Below are positions 24,415-31,423 of a stretch of 64,000 nucleotides of DNA, one piece after another. Position numbers and translations under genes: made by a program. The stretch is from Nocardioides massiliensis (GTDB lineage: Bacteria; Actinomycetota; Actinomycetes; Propionibacteriales; Nocardioidaceae): assembly GCF_030811215.1 (NCBI RefSeq), contig NZ_JAUSQM010000001.1, forward strand, positions 3,744,001-3,808,000. Direction: 5' to 3'. The stretch's first letter is position 1. Each line of letters opens with the position of its first letter. The notes beneath the pieces were generated by a model. It saw nothing but the letters and a program-made list of their open reading frames with translations, ran no database searches and was not told the origin of the DNA.

Positions 24415-25454
24415 GCGTCTCGCCCTCGGCCGAGGTGCGAGCGGAGGCCGAGTCACGGCTCGCCGCCCTCGCCACTCCGCCCAGAGCGCTCGGGCGCCTC
24501 GGTGAGCTCGGCGTGCGGATGGCGACGCTCCAGGGCGTCGTCCCGCCGCGGCCCCTCGCCGACCCCCGGCTGGTGATCTTCGCCGGCGACCACGGCGTGG
24601 CCGCCCATGGGGTCTCGGCGTACCCGCCGGCGATCACCGGCGCGATGGTGCGCACCTTCCTCGCCGGTCGCGCCGGGGTCTCGGCGCTCGCCCGGGCCCA
24701 CGACGTCGCCGTACGCGTCCTCGACATCGGGGTCGACGACGACTTCGCCGACCTGGACGACGAGGTGCGCGCCGCGCTCCAGGCTCACAAGGTCCGCCGT
24801 TCCTGTGCCCCGTCGCACCTCGAGGATGCGCTCACCCTCGACGAGCTCGAGCAGTCGCTGGCCGCCGGGCGCGCGGTCGCCCGCGAGGAGATCGCCGCGG
24901 GCGCCGACCTGCTGATCAGTGGCGACATGGGGATCGGCAACACGACGCCCGCCGCGGCCCTGGTCGCGGTGTTGTGCGGTCTGCCCGTCGAGACGGTCGT
25001 GGGGCGCGGCACCGGTGTCGATGAGGCGGGCCTCGCCCACAAGCAGTCGGTCATCGAGACCGCGATCGCCCGGCTCGGCGACCGGGCGGACTCCCCGCGC
25101 GACGTCCTCGCCGCCCTGGGCAGTGCCGACCTCGCCGCGACCGTCGGCTTCGTGCAGGAGGCGGCGGCACATCGGGTGCCGGTGCTGCTCGACGGCGTGA
25201 TCAGCACGGCGTGCGCCCTCGCCGCCGAGCACCTGTCGCCGGGGTGCGCCCCATGGTTCCTCGCCGGCCACCTGTCCCCCGAGCCCGCGCACCTGCCGGC
25301 GCTGAAGTCGCTCGGGCTCGAGCCCCTGCTCGACCTTGGGATGCGCCTGGGCGAGGGCAGCGGCGCGGTGGCCGCGGTGCCGTTGGTGCGCAGCGCGATC
25401 GCGTTGTTGCGTGAGGTGGCGCTGCTCAGCGACCTGCTGCCGCCGGACGCCTGA
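24411..25454 (+). CDS. cobT: Nicotinate-nucleotide--dimethylbenzimidazole phosphoribosyltransferase
   Basis: 347 residues, the family length. CobT makes alpha-ribazole phosphate from dimethylbenzimidazole and nicotinate mononucleotide for the lower ligand of cobalamin. Conserved segments are VIFAGDHGVAAHGVSAYP, ISGDMGIGNTTPAAALVA, VGRGTGVDEAGLAHK and LLDLGMRLGEGSGA, the last with the catalytic Glu. The GTG start overlaps the metS stop. The fusion of a Met importer and B12 genes in one operon is unusual. Confidence 0.95.
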   Translation: MSVSPSAEVRAEAESRLAALATPPRALGRLGELGVRMATLQGVVPPRPLADPRLVIFAGDHGVAAHGVSAYPPAITGAMVRTFLAGRAGVSALARAHDVAVRVLDIGVDDDFADLDDEVRAALQAHKVRRSCAPSHLEDALTLDELEQSLAAGRAVAREEIAAGADLLISGDMGIGNTTPAAALVAVLCGLPVETVVGRGTGVDEAGLAHKQSVIETAIARLGDRADSPRDVLAALGSADLAATVGFVQEAAAHRVPVLLDGVISTACALAAEHLSPGCAPWFLAGHLSPEPAHLPALKSLGLEPLLDLGMRLGEGSGAVAAVPLVRSAIALLREVALLSDLLPPDA

Positions 25455-25459
25455 TCGGC

Positions 25460-26230
25460 GTGGACGCCCTGCGCCTGGCCGTCGGGACGCTGACCGTGCT
25501 GCGGGTCCCGGCGCCGCGGGCGGTCGACGCTCGCACCTTCCGCGTCACCGCACTGCTCGCGCCGCTCGCGGTGGTCCCGCTGGGGCTGGCGGTCCTGGGG
25601 GTGGGTCTGCTGGGAGCCTGGCTGGGCGCGCCGGCGTACGTCGTCGCCGTGGTCGCGGTGGGCGTCCTCGCGCTGGGGACGCGCATCCTGCACCTGGACG
25701 GTCTCAGCGACACCGTCGACGGGCTGAGCGCCTCCTACGACCCGGAGTGCTCGCTCGCGGTGATGCGGGGAGGGACGGCGGGCCCGGCCGGCGTGGTCGC
25801 GCTGGTGCTGGTGCTCGGGCTCCAGATCGCTGCGCTCGCTCCCCTGCTGGTGACGACCGAGGGGGCGGTGGTGGCGGGGATCGCGGTGTGCGTCTCCCGC
25901 GGTGCACTGGCACTGTGCTGCCTGCCGGTGCTGCCGGCGGCGCGTCCCGACGGGCTGGGCGTCGGCTTCGCCGGGAGCGTCTCGGCGCTCCGGGCGGCGG
26001 TGCTGTGGCTCGCGCTGCTGGGGGTGTTGACCGGGGCTCTCGGCGCTCTCGGTCTCCCCTGGTGGCACGGGGTGGTCGCGGTGGCGATGTCACTGGTGGC
26101 GGCCGGGCTGCTGCTCGCGCGTGTGCGCCGGCGGTTCGGCGGCGTGACCGGGGACGTCTTCGGCGCCGCCATCGAGATCGTGCTCACGGTGCTGCTGGTC
26201 GTGCTGGTGGTGCTGGCCGGACTGCCCTGA
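25460..26230 (+). CDS. cobS: Adenosylcobinamide-GDP ribazoletransferase (cobalamin synthase)
   Basis: 256 residues, GTG start 5 bases after cobT. CobS joins adenosylcobinamide-GDP to alpha-ribazole in the membrane. ILHLDGLSDTVDGLSASYDP is the family signature (HLDGLxDtxDGL), and several hydrophobic helices follow (GVVALVLVLGLQIAALAPLL, IVLTVLLVVLVVLAGL). A strong hairpin terminator follows at 26262-26291. cobU lies 0.8 kb away on the other strand. Confidence 0.94.
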   Translation: MDALRLAVGTLTVLRVPAPRAVDARTFRVTALLAPLAVVPLGLAVLGVGLLGAWLGAPAYVVAVVAVGVLALGTRILHLDGLSDTVDGLSASYDPECSLAVMRGGTAGPAGVVALVLVLGLQIAALAPLLVTTEGAVVAGIAVCVSRGALALCCLPVLPAARPDGLGVGFAGSVSALRAAVLWLALLGVLTGALGALGLPWWHGVVAVAMSLVAAGLLLARVRRRFGGVTGDVFGAAIEIVLTVLLVVLVVLAGLP

Positions 26231-26261
26231 ACTGGGCTGAACTGCGCCGAACGTGCCGTCT

Positions 26262-26291
26262 GGTCCGCCCCGACTCAGGTCGGGGCGGACC
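26262..26291. terminator. Bidirectional terminator between cobS and the TasA-like gene
   Basis: GGTCCGCCCCGAC, loop TCAG, GTCGGGGCGGACC: a perfect 13-bp stem with a 4-base loop, 31 bases after cobS and 26 bases after the convergent TasA-like gene's stop. It can serve both. Confidence 0.85.
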
Positions 26292-26317
26292 CCCGGCGGC
26301 AGGTGGTGCTCAGGGCG

Positions 26318-26872
26318 TCAGTCGCCCAGGTTCGGCAGGCCGACGGTGGCGCCGAAGGGCAGGGCCACGCCGGGGTTCTGGGTGGAGATCCAGGTGTAGC
26401 TGGCGGTGGCGGCCTTCTTCTCGTTCACGTTGCCGGCGTCGGCGGCGAAGGTGACCTTCCAGGTCACGGTGGTCGAGCCGGCCACGTCGACCGCGCCCAG
26501 GGGCAGGACCGCGGTGTCGGCCAGGTCGCCGAAGTTGCCGGAGTACAGCGGGGTGGCGTTGCCGGCCTGGGTGAGCTCGAGGGTGAGCGCGTCCTTGGTG
26601 AAGGTGTTGGTCGAGGCGCTCTCGCGCAGGGTCACGGTGGCGGGCAGGGTGCCGGTGTTGGTGAGCTTGACCGAGCCGGTGATGACGTCGCCGGGCTTGA
26701 TGTTGGTGAGGTCGAGCGTGGTGTTGTCCAGCGTGTGCTCGACGTGGCCGGAGGCGACCGAGGTGGTCGAGGCGGTGGTGGAGGTGAAGGTCGCACCCGA
26801 GCCGATGGCCACGGCGCCGGCGGCGAGCAGGGTGGCGAGGGGGACGAGGACCTTGCGGCGGGTGTTCGACAT
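26318..26872 (-). CDS. TasA/camelysin-like secreted protein (predicted SipW substrate)
   Basis: 184 residues. The signal region VLVPLATLLAAGAVAIGSGA followed by TFTSTTASTTSVASG has the form of SipW-processed precursors. The mature part contains IKPGDVITGSVKLTNTGTLP (the TasA/CalY beta-sandwich with a Thr-rich edge) and ends in ISTQNPGVALPFGATVG. TasA-family proteins form cell-surface or matrix fibres in Bacillus; the actinobacterial forms are little studied. Its upstream region carries five 11-bp-spaced GTGGnn repeats that also occur before sipW. AGGAG lies before the ATG. Confidence 0.72.
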   Translation of the reverse strand: MSNTRRKVLVPLATLLAAGAVAIGSGATFTSTTASTTSVASGHVEHTLDNTTLDLTNIKPGDVITGSVKLTNTGTLPATVTLRESASTNTFTKDALTLELTQAGNATPLYSGNFGDLADTAVLPLGAVDVAGSTTVTWKVTFAADAGNVNEKKAATASYTWISTQNPGVALPFGATVGLPNLGD

Positions 26873-26944
26873 CGGGTGCTCCTGAGGGGTTTTCGTGGGC
26901 CGCCGGGTGCGGCTTGTTGATGAGGACAACTCTGCTCGCCTCGA

Positions 26945-26994
26945 CACCACGAGATCCCCACGTCAGGTCCACATCGAGTCCACAGCTCCTCCAC
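26945..26994 (-). promoter_or_regulatory. Five tandem 11-bp repeats upstream of the TasA-like gene
   Basis: On the minus strand GTGGAG, GTGGAC, GTGGAC, GTGGGG and GTGGTG follow each other with starts exactly 11 bp apart (plus-strand copies begin at 26989, 26978, 26967, 26956 and 26945). Ten bases downstream both this region and that of sipW contain CAGAGTTGTCCTCA. Phased 11-bp direct repeats are typical operators for OmpR/PhoP-family response regulators, one of which is encoded at 33296. Confidence 0.75.
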
Positions 26995-27022
26995 AACTCG
27001 GCAACATCTGCCGACGAACGAC

Positions 27023-27547
27023 TCAGAGCACCAACACGCGCCCCGCGACGACCAGGTGCACCTCGTCGCAGACGGCGGCGACGACCCGGTTCACGGTGCC
27101 GAGCGCGTCGCGGAACACCCGCCCCGAGCGGTGGGACGGGACCACGCCCCACCCGACCTCGTTGGTGACGACGACGACGTCGTCACGCTCGCGCAGCGCC
27201 CTGACGAGCCGATCGAGCGCGGTGTGGACGTGCACCTCGACCTTCTCGGTCGGCGCCTCCCACAAGTCCGCGTCGTCGACGAGCGCGGTCACCCAGGTGC
27301 CGAGGCAGTCGATGAGCACGGGGCCGGGCGCGGCATCCAGGACGCCGGCCAGGTCGGCGGTCTCGTGGGTGGTCCAGGACGCCGGGCGTCGCGCCCGGTG
27401 TGCCGCCACCCGGGCGGTCCAGTCGGCGTCGTCGGCCGTCGGGGCCGGACCGGGGGCGACATAGGCGACCGCGACCCGGTCCGCCACCAGTCCCTCGGCG
27501 TGGTGCGACTTCCCGGACCTGACCCCACCGGTGACCAGAACCCTCAT
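27023..27547 (-). CDS. cobU: Adenosylcobinamide kinase / adenosylcobinamide-phosphate guanylyltransferase
   Basis: 174 residues. The P-loop VLVTGGVRSGKSHHAEGLV opens the protein, and TNEVGWGVVPSHRSGRVFRD plus ALGTVNRVVA are the conserved C-terminal part. CobU phosphorylates and then guanylylates adenosylcobinamide, the step before CobS. It is the last gene of a minus-strand operon with a beta-glucosidase, an MFS permease and a 2H phosphoesterase, overlapping the last by ATGA. The start is set by that overlap. Confidence 0.92.
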   Translation of the reverse strand: MRVLVTGGVRSGKSHHAEGLVADRVAVAYVAPGPAPTADDADWTARVAAHRARRPASWTTHETADLAGVLDAAPGPVLIDCLGTWVTALVDDADLWEAPTEKVEVHVHTALDRLVRALRERDDVVVVTNEVGWGVVPSHRSGRVFRDALGTVNRVVAAVCDEVHLVVAGRVLVL

Positions 27548-28107
27548 CGGCGTACCCCCTCCAGCTGCCACCGGTGCAGGACCCGGCAGTCGTCGTTGGC
27601 CCACCATTGCAGGTCGAGGTGGGTGACCGGGTGGCGCAGGGGGAGCACGTCGCCCAGGTCCGCGCCGACGGACTCCGGGGTGATCCCGGGCGCACGCCGG
27701 TCCAGCGTCAGGTGCGGCGTGAGGTCGTCACCGAACTGTCCGCCGTAGGGCGGGTGGTCGGGGAACGCACGGTGCAGTGCCGCGGTCAGCTCGCGCAGGA
27801 GCGGCGCCGGCTCCGCACGCAGATGGATGACACCGTCGGGGAACTCCGCGACCACACCCAGCTCGAGCTCGAACGGCTCGATCTCGCCGAGCACCTCCGC
27901 GACCCGGGAGAGGTCGGCGGCCGTCGGTCGCGGGACCCAGGGTCCGAGCACGGTCACGTGCGCCTGCGCGAAGTCGGGGTCGGCCGACACGAAGCTGGCG
28001 TCGTAGTACGCGGTGCGGGCACGCACGAACTCCTCCACGGGCGCGAGCGGGACGGGGACGACGATGACCGAGTGGCCCGCGCTCCATGAGGCAGCGCTCC
28101 GGCTCAC
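27544..28107 (-). CDS. 2'-5' RNA ligase-like 2H phosphoesterase
   Basis: 187 residues. The two HxT motifs of the 2H superfamily are present as AHVTVLGPW and PHLTLDRR, about 90 residues apart. Family members hydrolyse or form 2',5'- or cyclic phosphodiester bonds in RNA or small nucleotides. The GTG start overlaps the stop of the MFS gene and its stop overlaps cobU. Physiological substrate is not known. Confidence 0.8.
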   Translation of the reverse strand: MSRSAASWSAGHSVIVVPVPLAPVEEFVRARTAYYDASFVSADPDFAQAHVTVLGPWVPRPTAADLSRVAEVLGEIEPFELELGVVAEFPDGVIHLRAEPAPLLRELTAALHRAFPDHPPYGGQFGDDLTPHLTLDRRAPGITPESVGADLGDVLPLRHPVTHLDLQWWANDDCRVLHRWQLEGVRR

Positions 28108-29336
28108 GGCACGGAGCGGATGCGCCACACCGCGGTCGAACCGATGAGCCCGATGACGGCGGCGACGGTGTAGAGCGTCGGATAGCCGGCCTGCGTCACC
28201 AGCGGCGCGGCGATGACCGGCGCCAGCACCTGCGGCAACGCGTTGGCGATGTTGACGACCCCGAGGTCCTTGCCGCGGGCGTCGGGGTCGGGCAGCACCT
28301 CGGTGACGATCGCCAGGTCCACCGCGACGAACGCCCCGAAGCCGACGCCGAGCAGCGAGGCGGCGACGAGGGTGCCGGTCCAGGTCGGCCACGCGGCCAG
28401 CGTGAGGGACGCCGCGGCGATCACGAAGCCGGCACCGACCGCGAAGACCCGGCGGCGCTGCACCCGGTCGGACCAACGGCCGGCGACGATCGCGGAGATC
28501 GCGACGATGACCGAGTAGAGCCCGATGGCGACGAACAGCCGTGACTCCGCGTCCTCCAGCCCGACCTCGTCGGAGAGGTAGTAGAGGAGATAGAGGGTGA
28601 CGATCGCGTTGCCGAGGTGAACGAGGAACTTCGTCGCCCACGCGAGCGCGAAGTCGGGGTGCGCACGGGGCGACACCCAGAACCCCCGCAGGAACCGCGC
28701 CCAACCCACCCAGTCGGGGGCGACGGCGTACGGCGTGTCCCGGCTGTTGCGCAGGTAGGGCACCACCGCGATCAGCAGGAACACCGCGCAGGCGACGAAC
28801 CCGCCACGGATCCCGCCGACGGCCAGCGCGAGCCCGACACCGATGAGGACGCCGAGCGTCTGGCCGAGGTTCACGAACCCGCCCACGACCGCGCGCTGCT
28901 CGACCGGGACGACGTCCGGGATCGCCGCCATGATCCCGGCGAGTGCCGCGTTGACCGACGCCTGCACCACGCACCACGACAGCACCAACCCAGCCGTACC
29001 CGGCACGAGTGCCAGGAGGGTCAGACCGAACGCTCCGCCGAGCGCGCCACCGGCGACCCACGGCACGCGTCGCCCGAAGCGGCTGCGCGTGCGGTCCGAC
29101 AGCGCTCCGAACAACGGGTTCGCGACCATCGAGACCGCCGCGCCCACCCCGGTCACCAGCGCGAGGGTGGCCTCCTTGCCGGTCGGCGAGAGCTCCTCGG
29201 CCCGTAGCGGGAGCAACACCTGCAGCGGGCCGAAGAACGCCACGAAGGTCGCGATGTTGGCGAGGGTGAGGACGGCGACCCAGCCGGCCGGCACCCGCGT
29301 CGCCGGACTGGTCGTGCCGGTCGTCGGGGTGGTCAT
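28104..29336 (-). CDS. MFS transporter (GPH/sugar-cation symporter-like)
   Basis: 410 residues with 12 predicted helices. The loop ANPLFGALSDRTRSRFGRRV is the MFS/GPH motif between helices two and three, repeated as VAGRWSDRVQRRRVFAVGAG in the second half. It lies directly downstream of a GH1 beta-glucosidase with an ATGA overlap, so it probably imports the glucoside or the released sugar. An upstream start would add a 38-residue non-membrane extension inside the glucosidase gene. Confidence 0.82.
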   Translation of the reverse strand: MTTPTTGTTSPATRVPAGWVAVLTLANIATFVAFFGPLQVLLPLRAEELSPTGKEATLALVTGVGAAVSMVANPLFGALSDRTRSRFGRRVPWVAGGALGGAFGLTLLALVPGTAGLVLSWCVVQASVNAALAGIMAAIPDVVPVEQRAVVGGFVNLGQTLGVLIGVGLALAVGGIRGGFVACAVFLLIAVVPYLRNSRDTPYAVAPDWVGWARFLRGFWVSPRAHPDFALAWATKFLVHLGNAIVTLYLLYYLSDEVGLEDAESRLFVAIGLYSVIVAISAIVAGRWSDRVQRRRVFAVGAGFVIAAASLTLAAWPTWTGTLVAASLLGVGFGAFVAVDLAIVTEVLPDPDARGKDLGVVNIANALPQVLAPVIAAPLVTQAGYPTLYTVAAVIGLIGSTAVWRIRSVP

Positions 29337-30649
29337 CGGTGGGTCCCGATCAGCTCGCGATACCAGTGGTAGGAGTCCTTGGGCGTACGTCGTTGCGTGG
29401 CGTAGTCGACGTGGACCAGACCGAAACGCTGGCGGTAGCCCTCGGCCCACTCGAAGTTGTCGAGCAGCGACCAGTGGAAGTAGCCGCGCACGTCCACCCC
29501 CGCGTCCTGCGCGGCACGCAGCGCGACGAGGTGGGTGGCGAGCTGGTCGATGCGTCGCTGGTCGGGGACCCGCCCCGACGCGTCGGGCTCCTCGCCGAAC
29601 GAGCCGCCGTTCTCGGTGATCATGATCGGTGGCAGCGCGTCGCCGTACCGCTCCTGCATGCCGACCAACAGCTCGGTGAGCCCCGCGGGCACCAGCGGCC
29701 AGCCGAAGTCGTTGCGTGCGTAGCCCTCGATGTCGAGCAGGGAGAAGGGCAGGTCGTCAGCCGGCGGACCGATCAGCGTCGGGTTGTAGTAGTTGACGCC
29801 GTACCAGTCGAGCGGCTGCGCGATGACGGCGAGGTCGTCGTCGGGGATCACGCCGAGCGGACAGGTCCCGAGCAGCAGCGGGTCGGCGAAGAGCCGGTTG
29901 TGCACGGCGTCGTAGATCTCCGCGGCTTCGCGCACCGCCTCGGAGTCGTCGGCGCGCCAGACGGGCGTGTGGTTGTTGGCGACGCCGATGCTGCCGACGC
30001 CGGCGGCCCGCAGCGCCTGCACGGCGCGGCCGTGGGCGAGCAGCTGGACGTGGGCCGTGGTGAGGGCGTCGAAGCCGCGGGCCTCCCCCGGCGCGTGGGT
30101 GCCCAGCCCGTGGCCGAGCATGGTCACCATCGCCGGCTCGTTGAGGGTGATCCACCGCGAGATCCGGTCGGCGAACCGGTCGGCGACGACGGCGACGTAG
30201 TCGGCGAAGCGGTCGGCGGTCGACCGCTCCCACCAGCCGCCGAGGTCGTCGACCCACTGCGGGGTGTCCCAGTGGAAGAGCGTCGGCACCGGCTCGATGC
30301 CGGCGGCCAGCAGGGCGTCGACCAGGCGGTCGTAGAAGTCCAGGCCACGGGGCTCGACGCGACCGCCGTGCGGGACGATCCGCGGCCACGCGAAGGAGAA
30401 CCGGTAGGCGTCGACCCCGAGCCCGGCCATCAGCGCGACGTCCTCGGCGTAGCGGTGGTAGTGGTCGCACGCGACCTCACCGGTGTCGCCGCCGAGCACC
30501 GCACCGGGTCGCTGGCAGAAGGTGTCCCACACCGACGGGGTCCGTCCGTCCTCGGCCACCGCGCCCTCGATCTGGTACGACGCGGTGGACACGCCCCAGG
30601 TGAAGTCCGGTCCGAAGGCCCCGGCCAGCCGCGCGAGCGAGTCCGTCAC
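29333..30649 (-). CDS. Beta-glucosidase, glycoside hydrolase family 1
   Basis: About 438 residues. The retaining GH1 active site is intact: acid/base Glu171 in WITLNEP and nucleophile Glu346 in IMITENGG, with DFTWGVSTASYQIEGAVAED at the N terminus and SLLDNFEWAEGYRQRFGLVH at the C terminus. It hydrolyses terminal beta-glucosides or galactosides. No signal peptide, so it is cytoplasmic and expects imported sugar from the adjacent MFS. The GTG at 30647-30649 has AGGGTG upstream; a GTG three codons earlier is possible. Confidence 0.93.
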   Translation of the reverse strand: MTDSLARLAGAFGPDFTWGVSTASYQIEGAVAEDGRTPSVWDTFCQRPGAVLGGDTGEVACDHYHRYAEDVALMAGLGVDAYRFSFAWPRIVPHGGRVEPRGLDFYDRLVDALLAAGIEPVPTLFHWDTPQWVDDLGGWWERSTADRFADYVAVVADRFADRISRWITLNEPAMVTMLGHGLGTHAPGEARGFDALTTAHVQLLAHGRAVQALRAAGVGSIGVANNHTPVWRADDSEAVREAAEIYDAVHNRLFADPLLLGTCPLGVIPDDDLAVIAQPLDWYGVNYYNPTLIGPPADDLPFSLLDIEGYARNDFGWPLVPAGLTELLVGMQERYGDALPPIMITENGGSFGEEPDASGRVPDQRRIDQLATHLVALRAAQDAGVDVRGYFHWSLLDNFEWAEGYRQRFGLVHVDYATQRRTPKDSYHWYRELIGTHR

Positions 30650-30698
30650 GGCCGTCACCCTAGTGCCGCACACGCCGGTCGGGGACTGTTACCGAGTT

Positions 30699-30737
30699 GT
30701 GGAGGTGCTGTGGAGCTGCCGTGGGGATCGCGTGGTG
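30699..30737 (+). promoter_or_regulatory. Four tandem 11-bp repeats upstream of sipW
   Basis: GTGGAG (30699), GTGGAG (30710), GTGGGG (30721) and GTGGTG (30732) begin exactly 11 bp apart. Ten bases after the last repeat comes CAGAGTTGTCCTCA, and the leader ends in CTCAGGAGCACC before the ATG; both blocks are repeated upstream of the TasA-like gene. The layout fits a shared OmpR-family operator and promoter. Confidence 0.75.
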
Positions 30738-30799
30738 TCGCTCCGAGCAGAGTTGTCCTCACCGAGCCGCCCCGGCCCCCACCTCGCTCAGGAGCACCG

Positions 30800-31387
30800 A
30801 TGAGGAACAGCACCCACCGCCGCAGCACCAGTGACGCCTCGCGCGTCGCCGGGTTCGCGGTCAACACCGCGATGTTCCTGGTCGTCGCCCTCGCCGTCGG
30901 CTTCCTCGCCCCCGCCCTCATGGGCTACCAGCGCTACGTCATCACCTCCGGCTCCATGACCGGCACCTACGACACCGGCTCGGTCGTCTTCGCCGAGGTC
31001 GTCCCCACCGACGAACTCGAAGTCGGCGACGTCATCACCTACGTCCCCCCGGCCGAGACCGGCATCACCCACCTCGTCACCCACCGCATCGTCTCCATCG
31101 ACAACGGCGAGATCCGCACCCAGGGCGACGCCAACCCCCAGGTCGACCCCTGGACCTTCCAGCTCGCCGACCTCGAGCAGCCCCGCGTCGTCGCCGGCGT
31201 CCCCTACGTCGGCTACCTCTTCCTCGCCCTGGCCGACCGCACCACCCGCATGGTCCTCATCGGCATCCCCGCCGCCATCATCGCGCTGATGGCGCTCGCC
31301 GAGCTCGTCCGCAACGTCCGCCGGACCCCGGCTCCCGCCGTCCCGGTCGTCGCCACCACCCGCGGCGACCAGACGCTCGCCGCCTAA
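30800..31387 (+). CDS. sipW: SipW-type signal peptidase I
   Basis: 195 residues with an N-terminal helix (VNTAMFLVVALAVGFLAPAL) and a C-terminal helix (IGIPAAIIALMALAELV). The catalytic Ser52 lies in YVITSGSMTGTYDTGS. The general base is His95 in LVTHRIVS instead of the Lys of standard type I enzymes, and Asp110/Asp116 lie in TQGDANPQVDPW; this is the ER-type Ser-His-Asp set of SipW. SipW trims TasA-like precursors. It is followed after 36 bases by an Ig-like surface protein, and shares its regulatory region with the TasA-like gene. Confidence 0.9.
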   Translation: MRNSTHRRSTSDASRVAGFAVNTAMFLVVALAVGFLAPALMGYQRYVITSGSMTGTYDTGSVVFAEVVPTDELEVGDVITYVPPAETGITHLVTHRIVSIDNGEIRTQGDANPQVDPWTFQLADLEQPRVVAGVPYVGYLFLALADRTTRMVLIGIPAAIIALMALAELVRNVRRTPAPAVPVVATTRGDQTLAA

Positions 31388-31423
31388 TCTGCCCCTATCG
31401 CCGACTTCCGGAAGGTCCCTCTC

